From CBDCFV01 sp965216425 (GTDB lineage Bacteria; Chloroflexota; Dehalococcoidia; Lucifugimonadales; UBA3495), in contig CBDCFV010000004.1 of the NCBI GenBank assembly GCA_965216425.1, forward strand, positions 310,001 to 374,000: 64,000 bases of DNA, read 5' to 3'. Made by a program: the position numbers and the translations under genes. This document shows positions 52,190 to 61,645 of this stretch, one piece after another. The notes under the pieces were generated by a model. It ran no database searches and was not told the origin of the DNA. It saw only the letters and a program-made list of their open reading frames with translations. How positions within the stretch are numbered: the first letter of the stretch is position 1; each line of letters begins with the position of its first letter.

Positions 52190-53938
52190 TCAACCCAGGC
52201 TGACCGGCTTGCCACAGTAGGACCAGCACCTGTCAGTGCTCACCGCTCCGTATGTCCGCAGCCGTGGAATGGTGGTGGTCATCAGCTGGACGTGCATGGC
52301 CATTCCTACATCGCGACAATTTTCTTCGGCCTTGTCGGTGCTGATGGCCACCAGCACCGGCCACGAATTCGGTCGCATCGGAGAATCGTAACCCCCCAAT
52401 TTCTTCCGGATGCGGGACGGGCTTCTGGCGCTGCGTTCATACTCCACGTAATGCCATCCGGGCCCGCGTGGACTGTCGCGGAGCAGCACCATGGCGTCAG
52501 GGTCAATGCCGCCGTCGGCCCCCATGGTTTCCCAGTCCCGCCACCCGGCGGCCACCCGGCATCCTGCGGCCACGAACTGGAACACCAGGTCCAGGAGACC
52601 GTACTCGTGGGTCTCGAAACCGGTGAGGGTGTCCCACCGGTCCATTTGGATCCTGGTCCAGAGCTTTTCCGGGCTCACCCGGTCCAAGGCAACCAGCAGT
52701 CCCATGGCGGCCCACGAGATCCGATAGCGGTACGAGATCCCGTCATGCCATCGTCGCAGCAGCCCCAGGTCCGTCAAGTGAGCGCACCCCTTCTGGGCGC
52801 GTCTTCCCGAGGGCCCTTCGCCGAGGCCGAGGCGCAACATGGTGGTGGTGAGACCGGGCCACTCCGCGACCGTGTACAGAATCCGGGCGATATCCTGGGG
52901 AGCGATAGGAGCGTGGACGTATGTCGCAGTCCTCCTCACAATGCTGGCCGCCTCGCTGCCCAATGGCAGCGCATCCAGGGCGGTCGCGGTGTTCCGCAAT
53001 ATAGCCGCCGCCTCACCCGGTCCCTGCGCCGACGAGATGGAACGCATGGCCCGCCGCACGATACGGGCCGCATCCGCACCTCCCCGCACGGACTCGATGG
53101 CCGGCATCACCCGCCTCACAAGACTGGCGGCGTCCACCGCGCCGCCTCCGGTCCACAGCGATTCCCGCACCCGCTTGTCCCAGGCGCCTCTGCCGGTCTT
53201 GAGGGAAACCACCGGCTGGTGCACCCATCCGCGGTCGCGCTGGATGCGCCCGGCGCCGTGCCAGCTGCCATCGGTTATGCACCAAATCTTGACCCAATCG
53301 GCCATCCGAAAGCGTCTCACCACCCGCAGTACCAGTGCGACTTGCCAAAGGTCCCACACCACGCAGCAGACCAGGCTGGGCCGGGGGCAGGGGTCGGTAG
53401 TCGCCAGGGCCAGGAGGTCATGGCCGAATTCCGCCATCCGTTTGGCGAAGGCGGCCTCGGACCGCAGGATGCCCACCCAGAACCACGCCACCCACCCCCA
53501 CTGGTACCGGGCGCAGGCGTCGAACGATACAGCGTCCATCCATTGGAAATCCCGCAGCCCGCCCAACCCATCGATCGCGGCGGCGGCCTGGTACAGGCTC
53601 TCCACGGAACTGAGCCGCTCCAGCAGCCGCGTGAGGCCGCCCGGCTGATGCCAGGTCACCCCATCCAGGCCCATTTCTCTGAGGGCGGCTTCAGTGAGGA
53701 AAAATCTCTCTACAGGAGGAGATAGGAGCCCCAGGCTCACCGATTCCACCAAGCCCATTCCCCGTAGAGTGCGGAGCGTGGCATAGACCCCGGAGGGAGT
53801 ACGGTGCTGGAAACCCCCGATGTTCGCTGCGCTGGCCAAGGGAATAGGCACCAACCCGTGTAGCATCGCCTTTTCACTTTCACTCATTTCTGTCAAGGTC
53901 ATTCCCACATCTGCCTCCGTATCAGTCCCGCCGTACAC
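52190..53938 (-). CDS. Replication-relaxation-like protein with internal short repeats
   Basis: 582 residues. A winged helix at the N-terminus (NIGGFQHRTPSGVYATLRTLRGMGLVE) and C-terminal GWHYVEYERSARSPSRIRKKLGGY place it with replication-relaxation-type proteins. A central region (about residues 275-370) repeats a segment of roughly 20 residues with AA-I/L-V/L-RR (DAASLVRRVMPAIES, DAARIVRRAMRSISS, AAAILRNTATALDAL, AASIVRRTATYVH). The repeats look like an alpha-helical solenoid. It could act in initiation or transfer of the island; this is inference from family and context. Confidence 0.6.
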   Translation of the reverse strand: MYGGTDTEADVGMTLTEMSESEKAMLHGLVPIPLASAANIGGFQHRTPSGVYATLRTLRGMGLVESVSLGLLSPPVERFFLTEAALREMGLDGVTWHQPGGLTRLLERLSSVESLYQAAAAIDGLGGLRDFQWMDAVSFDACARYQWGWVAWFWVGILRSEAAFAKRMAEFGHDLLALATTDPCPRPSLVCCVVWDLWQVALVLRVVRRFRMADWVKIWCITDGSWHGAGRIQRDRGWVHQPVVSLKTGRGAWDKRVRESLWTGGGAVDAASLVRRVMPAIESVRGGADAARIVRRAMRSISSAQGPGEAAAILRNTATALDALPLGSEAASIVRRTATYVHAPIAPQDIARILYTVAEWPGLTTTMLRLGLGEGPSGRRAQKGCAHLTDLGLLRRWHDGISYRYRISWAAMGLLVALDRVSPEKLWTRIQMDRWDTLTGFETHEYGLLDLVFQFVAAGCRVAAGWRDWETMGADGGIDPDAMVLLRDSPRGPGWHYVEYERSARSPSRIRKKLGGYDSPMRPNSWPVLVAISTDKAEENCRDVGMAMHVQLMTTTIPRLRTYGAVSTDRCWSYCGKPVSLG

Positions 53939-54254
53939 TGCGGGTACACAGGTTCCCGGTGAAAACCACCGTCCATAACCTAATAACCCACCTGATGGGC
54001 ACTACGGTACTGGAGCGTTACACGCCGGGTACACAAGACCACGCTTGAAATCCATCTTTCACGAGAGTCAGCAAGTGATTTCCTTGGATTACACCAGCAG
54101 TCCACATGGTCTCTCGTAAACTGCTCCATTCTGACGCTCCAGCTAGGGATGCATCCGTGTTTCCGACGGAGCGATCTCCACAAGCCTGGATATCGCCTTG
54201 CCCCCCGGGCGTCCATACCATCCCGTGAGCCTCCGGCCAGAGCCACTGGCCCTT
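53939..54254. other. Intergenic region upstream of the relaxation-like gene
   Basis: No gene. GGGTACACA occurs twice (near 53943 and 54027), which may be a protein-binding motif in the leader of the downstream minus-strand gene. Confidence 0.4.
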
Positions 54255-56258
54255 TTAGTTCCCTGCCCATACTTCCCGTATTCCAACAGACCGCCGTTCC
54301 ATCAGGTGGATAATGGGGTCCAAAAATCGAGTCGGTGTCACGTCCGCGCCCATACCCGTGTCCGCCAAGCAGTACAGGTACAAGAGCCGGGTAGCGCGAG
54401 TGACGGCCGTATAGAAGATCCGTCGCTCCCGGTGCAACCGGTCGCTGTAGTCAGTCACATTCTTCCCGGGCATGGTCTGATCGCTGACGTCCAGCACGAA
54501 GACCACCGGCCACCGCTGACCCTTGGCAGCGTGGATGGGACTCAGGGTCAGCCCCCGTTCCTGCACAGGGCCGTAGTCCCGGTCATGCAAGCCCAGAGAC
54601 CACCGGTCCAAGAACCGCTGTAGGTGCATCGCGGGGGTCTCACCCCGGACCCTCGGCGTTGCTGCGCAGAGTCGCCGGAGAACGTCCATCTCTGGGTCCT
54701 CCACTAGTGAGAGGCCGGGCGGTTGCACCTCGCGGACCCTTTGCTGCGCCAGCAGCAGCAAGTCCCTGAGGCTGCACCGCGGGTCCCCCAATTCCCGGTT
54801 CAGGTCTTCCCACACCCTGACCAGCCACGAGAGACCACGGTGGTCTCCATCCCCGTCATTCAGGACTTCCGGATCCTTCCTTGCGGCCTCTACAAGGTGG
54901 ACGTCAGAATGCCGGGCCCGTTGACCAAGGCGGAGTGAGGAGGGGACATTCAGGATCCGCTGACGGGTCGGGTGGCCAGGTGTCGCCGAGATGCGGAAAG
55001 AGTGCAGGTCCCAGGGATTCAGTAGGCATGTCAGCAGGGCAACCACCAAGCGGGCGTCTCCCGGCCTCTCCGTGCGGACATTCCCCAGTACCCAGTAGGG
55101 GATGTCCCGGTGCACCAACTGGGTCGCCAACCGCAGGTGGACTTTGCCCCCACGGTAGAGGATGGCCATGTCCTCCCACGGTATGCCTTGGCCGGCCAGC
55201 CTCTGCGCCTCATCGAGGCAGTGTGTATACAGGTCGCGCAGCGTGCCTTCGACCTCCGTAAGTACGGGGGCGCCCTCGGCCACTTCGTCGGCCACCTGCC
55301 CGTAGTCCCACAACCCCTTGTCATTGCCGGCAGCCCGTTGGAGGGTCGACATGACCTCCCCCAGTTCCTTCGAGGAGACTTGGTCCAGCCGCAGAATGTG
55401 CTGCTTCCGGTCTCGATGATTTAAGTGGAGAATCTCAATGGCATCGGTCGGATGGTCATGGGTCGCTTGGTTCGGGTCAGCGGTGACCATCAGCGACCTG
55501 GTGGGGCCCACCATCAACTCGAGAAGCGACAGGCACTGGAAGTTCAGGTCCTCAACCTGGTCGACTAGCAAGTGCCGGGTACGGGTCGACCTCCACTCGT
55601 CCCTGACGCGAGGGTCCTTATTCATCGCTCCAGCTGTCATGACCAGCAGGTCCACGTGGTCCACCCCACGTTGGCGTAGCTTTTCCTCCTTGTACACCTC
55701 CTCCACGTCCTCCCAGAAGTCGTCCTTGGCATGGTAGGGAGGATCGAAGGGCGGACGGCCGCGGTTGCGCCAGTGCCAGTCTAGGACCTCCTCGATAATC
55801 CCTCGCTTCAGGTTCGCCTTGTGGAGGTCTGCCCAGGCAACTTGGACGGCGTCCACGGCCCGGTGACGGTCCCATATGGTGTAGTCCGGGGATCTGCCAA
55901 GGACTCTAGCTCCGGCGCGTCGCAAGAAGAAGTTGGCGTATCCATGCAACGTGCCAACGAAAATCTCGTCGATACAGTTTCTGATCCGGGGATGGCATGC
56001 CAGACGGCGAAGCAACTCCGCCGCCGCTTCGCCCCGGACCGCGAGGCAGGTCATGTGACTGGGATCCACACCCTGGTCCAACAGATACGCCACCCGGCCA
56101 ATCAAGACGTGGGATTTGCCCGTGCCGGTGCCGCCAATCACCACCGAGACCCCCTCCGGTGCCTCGACGGCGGGGCGCTGCATCGGGTCCAATGGGAAGA
56201 GAAATCCCTTCTTTCGATTGATCATGTACTTCCTCGATTTCGTGGTTTCCAAGGGCAA
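54255..56258 (-). CDS. UvrD/Rep-like superfamily 1 helicase with altered Walker B
   Basis: 667 residues. Motif I GGTGTGKS (42-49), TLHGYANFFLR (motif Ic-like), motif II LLVDQVEDLN (231-239), motif V TLSPIHAAKGQRWPVVFVLD and motif VI RRIFYTAVTRATRLLYLY are in order. Normal motif II is DExxD; here it is DQxED, so the catalytic glutamate (234) is glutamine, and ATP hydrolysis may be impaired. Motif III (ADPNQATHD) is also atypical, missing the Q of GDxxQ by position. The protein may act as a regulatory or loading ATPase. It lies in the replication-like part of the island, downstream of an AlpA-type gene. Confidence 0.82.
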   Translation of the reverse strand: MPLETTKSRKYMINRKKGFLFPLDPMQRPAVEAPEGVSVVIGGTGTGKSHVLIGRVAYLLDQGVDPSHMTCLAVRGEAAAELLRRLACHPRIRNCIDEIFVGTLHGYANFFLRRAGARVLGRSPDYTIWDRHRAVDAVQVAWADLHKANLKRGIIEEVLDWHWRNRGRPPFDPPYHAKDDFWEDVEEVYKEEKLRQRGVDHVDLLVMTAGAMNKDPRVRDEWRSTRTRHLLVDQVEDLNFQCLSLLELMVGPTRSLMVTADPNQATHDHPTDAIEILHLNHRDRKQHILRLDQVSSKELGEVMSTLQRAAGNDKGLWDYGQVADEVAEGAPVLTEVEGTLRDLYTHCLDEAQRLAGQGIPWEDMAILYRGGKVHLRLATQLVHRDIPYWVLGNVRTERPGDARLVVALLTCLLNPWDLHSFRISATPGHPTRQRILNVPSSLRLGQRARHSDVHLVEAARKDPEVLNDGDGDHRGLSWLVRVWEDLNRELGDPRCSLRDLLLLAQQRVREVQPPGLSLVEDPEMDVLRRLCAATPRVRGETPAMHLQRFLDRWSLGLHDRDYGPVQERGLTLSPIHAAKGQRWPVVFVLDVSDQTMPGKNVTDYSDRLHRERRIFYTAVTRATRLLYLYCLADTGMGADVTPTRFLDPIIHLMERRSVGIREVWAGN

Positions 56259-56535
56259 CCCCGGCTCTGCCCTTGGAGTGGCGCAGGTATTGGAGTCCTC
56301 GAAGATGCGGGCGTCATCGACCGCCGCTCAACCTGGTGTAGGGATCACTTCAGCTGAGATGGTTTCCTGAATGTCCATGTCTTCCACCTGCGGTTCACAC
56401 TGAGGGTTGCAACCATTACCACGAGGCCGCAGACGGCAACCGATGTCCCCCGGCGATATGGACGGCAACACACCAATGCGGAGGACACCGGCAGGCATGA
56501 GCCTGCTGGCATGGCCCAAGTCCCCCCACGCAATT

Positions 56536-56733
56536 TCAGGCCACCGGCCTGGATGAGATCCACTCCTCCACCTGCCAGCGCAGCCACCGGACCATCCTCC
56601 GCCCGAGGCGGATCCGCCTCGGAAAATCTCCGGCTTTCTCTTTTTTGTAAACGGTTGACCTCCCCATTTTCGTCATAGCGCAGACCTCCTTGATCGTCAG
56701 CAACTCGCACCCCTGGTAAATGTGGTCTTCCAT
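56536..56733 (-). CDS. AlpA-family regulator/excisionase
   Basis: 65 residues: LLTIKEVCAMTKMGRSTVYKKEKAGDFPRRIRLGRRMVRWLRWQVEEWISSR is the AlpA/MerR-like winged helix of prophage P4-type islands. Such proteins activate the integrase or serve as excisionases. It lies upstream of the helicase gene on the same strand and fits the P4-type integrase at the island's other end. Confidence 0.88.
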   Translation of the reverse strand: MEDHIYQGCELLTIKEVCAMTKMGRSTVYKKEKAGDFPRRIRLGRRMVRWLRWQVEEWISSRPVA

Positions 56734-58024
56734 GGTCTATAACTCCAACAAACTGGCTATATTTCAGTAATAACACACGCCCATCAGGCGGTTTTAACTT
56801 AGGCGTTAAATGCAAAACCGGGGATGGGGGTAGCCGATATCCCCAGCCGCGGGAAGGACAACGACTCCAACTGTAGCTGTCGTAGTAAGGGACTCCGATA
56901 CGCCATCCGTATCGTCCCCGACCTCGTCAAGCTGCCGGCCACGCGGTACTCCTTGTCGTCGATCTTGTCCATATCCACCACTTATATGATTACCACACAC
57001 CCCCCAACCCGTTTTGTCATTAGCGATGAAAAGGACCTGCGCGTCACAATGAGGGGCGTCAGTGACCTACCAATACCGGACAACCCACGAATCCAGCCGG
57101 TAGTCCATAATTGGCTGGGCAATTGGATGACCCGTGGTATGCGGCAGAGAAACAGGGAGGAGCCGCAACCGTTGAGGACATCTTGGTCCGATACAAGATA
57201 GAAGCAACCCGAGAAGATTTGCTCGCGGCCAACGGGCTGCCCTTTGACCGGTCTTCGTTGTGAAAAGGGTCAAGTGACAGCAGCAAGGCGCAGCCCAAGC
57301 AACCCGCAGCAATGGGGTTCTTCTTCGGTGCTGAGGATCGCTAGCTGGAAGGGGACGGGTACGGAAGGGAGTCCGAGGATATGGGCTTTGCAACGACCAG
57401 AGGTCATGGGTCGGGCGGGAGAAGGATTGCGGGAAGTACCGGTTGAACACCGCAGGAGACCGGAATGGGAATTACGGCCGTCGAGCCCGTACCATTTGTG
57501 ACATAAGGGGGCGGCCGTATCTCAATCTGAGGAGTTCTTCGACCGGGTTGCGAGGTCACATGCCCGGCACTTCCGAGATACACGCCCATTCCCGATGGCT
57601 CAACGACCTGCTTACCGCAAATGAGGCGGCGGTTGGCATGTCCTCACCGGAAGGTACCGGCACTATTTGATGGACTCGCGGTCTATCCATGTAATCGTCG
57701 GTCTATGGTGCTCCAATACACATCCCCGTCTCACCGACAACGGCGCCGTCAGTCAGCTTGTCATATACGCTCCGGTACCCGGACAGTAAACAGATAAGAC
57801 TATGGGCTGCAATAGACCTCTCGATTGGCGTGCATGTTGGGGAGACATCTGTCTGTAAAGGCACGTTCCTTTATGTTTGCCAAGCTCCGCGTTGTTCTGC
57901 AGAACAATCCCATCAGCCATGGGAGCATCAAGCATTGGACCACCGTCGTCGCGTCGAACGTTCACGATGGATTCAAAATCGTGAGGGCCTTGGAGCCAGC
58001 ACCTGCTCAAAATGCTCAATTTGC
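56734..58024. other. Region of about 1.3 kb with only weak ORFs
   Basis: A short frame at 57111-57263 is the best candidate gene. A 60-codon minus frame near 56799-56981 is also possible but has no ribosome binding site. The rest shows nothing clear. As the region lies between the AlpA-type and DUF3987 genes, it could hold an origin, but no iterons are evident. Confidence 0.4.
57111..57263 (+). CDS. Short ORF, possible antitoxin-like fragment
   Basis: 50 residues from a TTG: LDDPWYAAEKQGGAATVEDILVRYKIEATREDLLAANGLPF. The TVEDILxRY...TREDLLAA pattern resembles the end of DUF433-type antitoxins. There is no good ribosome binding site, so it may be a remnant. Confidence 0.28.
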   Translation: MAGQLDDPWYAAEKQGGAATVEDILVRYKIEATREDLLAANGLPFDRSSL

Positions 58025-59626
58025 TCAAAACGATGCGTACATCTCACCAAGCCTGGGATGCGGCTCGTACCGGCCCTTGAACCCGCTGGGGCGGATATGG
58101 CCGTGGTCCACCAGGACTTTTGTCACCTCCCGGCGCAGGTCGGGGTTGCCGCGAAGTTCTCGGCGCCCCCAGCCGCTGGCAACGGAGTTGACCAGAACTC
58201 CGTGGTCGTTGAGAAGGGGAGGCTCGCCTTGCCGTGAAGCTGGGTTGGCTATGACTTTGGCAATCATCGCCGCCAAGTGCTCGGCGCACGCCGCCTTGAG
58301 GGTCACGCCCCCGACCGGCGCCAACCGCACTACCTCGCCCAGGTACCAGTCCACCAGGAGGATGGCCCTCTCCACAGTCCCCGCGTCCGAGCACAGTTCG
58401 TCCGGTGCCGGGCCGGCGGCCCGATAGGCTTCCCAAGCGGTCCAGACGCCTGCAATACGGGCCGCGTGCTCCGGGGCCCTTTCGGCGAAGGCCGCCTCGT
58501 GGTTCTGCCCATTGTGCCGCCAGCGCGAAGCCAGCGACCGTCGGTCGCTGTAGAAGTCCTTCAATAGGTCACGGGCTGCCGTGGACAGCCGGACCAGCCG
58601 GTCCCGTCGCCGCGATTCACCTGCGGCGGGAGCGTATTCCATGCCGTGGTCCTGACGTTCCCGCACTCTGAAAACAACGTCGTTGAAAAGTTGCACCAGG
58701 TCCCCGTCCCCCTCCAGGGGGTCTCCGGGGTCGACGAGCTCGGAGTCTTTGGATACCAGGCAACGTGCCGTGAACCCATGAGCCGCATCCCGGCCGAAGA
58801 TGACGGGCAGCATCACTGCAGGCGCCCCTGCCCACACGATGGACAGGGCATAGGAACCCTGAGGCACGTAGATACCCGCCTGTCCGTCCGCCAAGGTCTT
58901 GAACAGGGCCGCCCCCTCCCATCCTTTATTGAGATATCCCATCGTCCGCGGGCTCCGGTTGCCATGAAACGACAGGTTGATCAGTGTTCCGGCCTCGGCC
59001 TCCCATGACGCCACCGCGGGCCTTCCATCCTGCAGTTGTCTCAACATCCCGTCGGTTGTGAACTCCGAGAGCAATGCAACAGGAAGGGAGGAACGTAGCA
59101 TCCTCCCCTCGCACTCTTCCTTGACCGCACCCCGTTGCACCGCCTCGTTCCAGCGGGACTCCATTAGTATGTCGGCCTGCTGATGGCCGTCCGCCATGAG
59201 ACCGAAAGCCGTGCTTTTGTGGAGACCCGATTCGGCTATGGCCACCAGGTAGAGGCCTGCAGGTGACGGATGCGGTGCCAGCGTCTGTACCCTCCAGTCG
59301 TGCTGGACCAGGAGAGCCAGTGCCCCCAGCAGGGCCGCGCCGGCGATGGCGGCAGGGCACTGGGCCAATCGTTGTACTGCTGGAATCACCTCCGACAACT
59401 CTCTCGGGAATACATCCACGGGATAGAGGTCCGGAGGCGCAGGTTTGCCCGCGATGCGCGCCGGGAGGTCCGGCCAGCCGTGGTCGATGACCTGTCCGTC
59501 GCCGCCGTTTCCTCCCATGTATTCGGCCTTCGTCCGGCTGATACCCCGGACTCCGCCCTCTGGAACGGACCGCCTCGACGGTCCGCCCGTCATGGACTTT
59601 AGTTGTTGCCGTTGATTGTTTGTCAT
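58025..59626 (-). CDS. DUF3987 family protein (replication-associated ATPase-like)
   Basis: 533 residues. YLVAIAESGLHKSTAFGLM (about 127-145) is the degenerate P-loop of DUF3987/YfjI-like proteins, with ESGLHKST as the phosphate-binding loop. Surrounding segments (LLSEFTTDGMLRQLQDGRPAVASWEAEAGTLINLSFHGNRSP, FTARCLVSK) match the family. These proteins occur in phages and islands, often next to primases, and are thought to act in replication initiation. Here no primase is adjacent. The start MTNNQRQQLKS is supported only by length. Confidence 0.75.
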   Translation of the reverse strand: MTNNQRQQLKSMTGGPSRRSVPEGGVRGISRTKAEYMGGNGGDGQVIDHGWPDLPARIAGKPAPPDLYPVDVFPRELSEVIPAVQRLAQCPAAIAGAALLGALALLVQHDWRVQTLAPHPSPAGLYLVAIAESGLHKSTAFGLMADGHQQADILMESRWNEAVQRGAVKEECEGRMLRSSLPVALLSEFTTDGMLRQLQDGRPAVASWEAEAGTLINLSFHGNRSPRTMGYLNKGWEGAALFKTLADGQAGIYVPQGSYALSIVWAGAPAVMLPVIFGRDAAHGFTARCLVSKDSELVDPGDPLEGDGDLVQLFNDVVFRVRERQDHGMEYAPAAGESRRRDRLVRLSTAARDLLKDFYSDRRSLASRWRHNGQNHEAAFAERAPEHAARIAGVWTAWEAYRAAGPAPDELCSDAGTVERAILLVDWYLGEVVRLAPVGGVTLKAACAEHLAAMIAKVIANPASRQGEPPLLNDHGVLVNSVASGWGRRELRGNPDLRREVTKVLVDHGHIRPSGFKGRYEPHPRLGEMYASF

Positions 59627-60260
59627 TGTGACTATTGCTCCTTTGGCCGTCCTCTGCTGGGGCGAATGGGCTATCCTTTGAAACCATCATATCGGCCCGA
59701 TCCACAGCGGTTAGGAAATAAGCGTTAAAAAGTGCCGGACCAAGGAGAATCCAACCCCGCAGGTGGGAAACCGGAGATCCTTGCCCTCAACCTGGATGTA
59801 GGAGCGGCCCGGTCACGAAAGGTTGGGACAACAGATGTCACCGGAGACGGCAACCCGGATTTTCGGCCGACGTGCCGATGGAGGTGATGAAGAGACCGGG
59901 GCGGCGCTCGAACCGGCAGGCAGGAAGTCCGTTGGGGAAGGTCCAGGACCGGATACAGCAGGCGTCGCCCTGCTCATCCTCGGGTCTTCGTAGCGCATCA
60001 TCAGGGACCAGGAGTCGGTCGCCAGTGAGCCACTTATCGTTCAACTCATGCGGCGACTGTCCCGCACAGGCAACACGCTGTCGGCGATACCCGCACCGTT
60101 AATCCCTGGGGTTGGACGCTGTTGGAGGAGATTGTGTACAATGCCGACACCCAACCGCTGGGGTCCGGAAGATGGACCCCACAGTCTGAAACAGACCAGG
60201 CGTCATGTCCAACAAGGGGTGGAATCGTCCGAGGTAGTCCCAGGAGTTCCAGTCTAACGT

Positions 60261-60276
60261 GTGGGAGTATATGTGG
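60261..60276 (+). repeat. Candidate integrase arm site, right end
   Basis: GTGGGAGTATATGTGG, matching the left site at 14 of 16 positions and lying 62 bp inside attR. Confidence 0.5.
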
Positions 60277-60338
60277 GAAAATTATGAAACAAAGACGGCT
60301 TGAGGAGCATATCAGCTTCAGTTACAGGTCAGTTATAC

Positions 60339-60355
60339 CCCCACTCCCTCCGCCA
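60339..60355 (+). other. attR: imperfect copy of the tRNA-Ser 3' end
   Basis: CCCCACTCCCTCCGCCA, matching the tRNA end at 15 of 17 positions with the final 11 identical including CCA. Core genes follow. It closes an island of about 37.65 kb. Confidence 0.7.
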
Positions 60356-60467
60356 GTCATCATTTTCTACAGTCTCAATTCCCGCCCATTTTTGTCTGAA
60401 ATGACGGGATGGATGAGAGGACCATACCACCAAAATTCGACTCACGGACGCCGGCGAGGTTAAAGGC

Positions 60468-61574
60468 ATGACCCAACAGCAGGAGATAAGAGAGGGGCAT
60501 CCGTACTTCATGTACGATGCCATCACGGGCCAACCGGGCGCAATCCAAGCCATGTTGCGGGAGCACACCGGGGATATTGAGGAAGTGGCGTCGGTCATAG
60601 CCGGGAAGCGGAGACTGCATATCGTCGGCATTGGCACGTCGTGGCACGCCGCCCTGATAGCCTACCACTGGTTCAGGCAATTGGCCTACGGCTCCCTGGA
60701 AGTGCACGTCTGGCATTCCTTCGAGTTCTGCGGATACCCGCCCCCGTTAAGCCCTGACGATGCAGTGATCATCATTAGCCACCGTGGAACCAAGACCTAC
60801 TCATTCCTAGCCTTGGAGATGGCTAAGGCCAAAGGGGCCTATACCGTTGCCATTAGCTCCACTGATCCGGGACCGAGACTTCAGATAGCGGACGCGGCGA
60901 TACATACCGTCGCGCCGGAACGCTCGGCGGCTTTCACCATCAGCTATACGACGGCCTTGACCGTGCTGGCCCGCTTGGCAACCGCCGTTGGCGCGGCAAC
61001 CGGCAATGACGACGACCTGCCGTCTCTGCGAGTTGACCTTGAGTCGGTTCCCGCAAAGATAGAGCAGGTATTGTCTCAAACCGATGCTATTCAACATGCG
61101 GTAGAGAAATTCCAGGGCCAAGGGCGCTTTATATGCGCCAGTTGGGGGCCGAACACGGCCAACTCTTACGAGGTGGCCCTGAAGATGAAGGAGACCAGCA
61201 CCGTCGACAGCGAGGGCCTGCAAATCGAGCAGTTGCTCCACGGCCCCTTCTGCTCCGTGGACGACTCCTGCTTGGTCACCCTGGTCGCTCCGCCTGGGCC
61301 TGGTTACGAGCGGGCGTTGAACGTTGCCCGCGCATCTAACGAGGCGGGAGCCCCGGTGTGGGCCTTGGTACAGCAGGAAGACACACAGTTGTCGGAACTG
61401 GCCGCCGAGACCTTCACCCTGCCCGTGGTGAGCGAGTTCTGGAGTCCCTTGGTGTACGTTGTGCCTTTACAACTCTTTACCTATTACCTTGCCTTGGCCC
61501 GGAACACTCACCCGGACCTGTTCCAGCAGGACAACCCCAAGCAAGCCGCAGCGCGGCGCCATTACGACCTGTAG
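60468..61574 (+). CDS. SIS-domain protein, GlmS isomerase-like
   Basis: 368 residues with two sugar-isomerase domains. The first shows IVGIGTSWHAALIAYHWF and VIIISHRGTKTYS; the second shows ICASWGPNTANSYEVALKMKETSTVDSEGLQIEQLLHGPF, the GlmS C-terminal active-site pattern. No N-terminal glutaminase is present, so it acts on a phosphosugar such as an aminosugar or fructoselysine-like substrate, or works with another ammonia donor. GAGGT lies upstream of the ATG. It is the first core gene right of the island. Confidence 0.85.
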   Translation: MTQQQEIREGHPYFMYDAITGQPGAIQAMLREHTGDIEEVASVIAGKRRLHIVGIGTSWHAALIAYHWFRQLAYGSLEVHVWHSFEFCGYPPPLSPDDAVIIISHRGTKTYSFLALEMAKAKGAYTVAISSTDPGPRLQIADAAIHTVAPERSAAFTISYTTALTVLARLATAVGAATGNDDDLPSLRVDLESVPAKIEQVLSQTDAIQHAVEKFQGQGRFICASWGPNTANSYEVALKMKETSTVDSEGLQIEQLLHGPFCSVDDSCLVTLVAPPGPGYERALNVARASNEAGAPVWALVQQEDTQLSELAAETFTLPVVSEFWSPLVYVVPLQLFTYYLALARNTHPDLFQQDNPKQAAARRHYDL

Positions 61575-61645
61575 CCGTGATTCCCTCCTTTGCGAGAATG
61601 ATGGGCAGGCAGGAATAACGAACAACCACGAAAGGAGCAGCACGC

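Larger units (their letters stand above)
59627..60467. other. Right end of island and junction with core
   Basis: No gene. It contains the right arm-like repeat (60261-60276) and attR (60339-60355). Downstream DNA is the leader of the SIS-domain gene. Confidence 0.5.

Noticed and set aside
52106..53725. 539-codon plus-strand frame opposite the 52190 gene
   Set aside because: The minus-strand frame carries recognisable winged-helix and C-terminal motifs; the plus frame is histidine/proline-rich noise.
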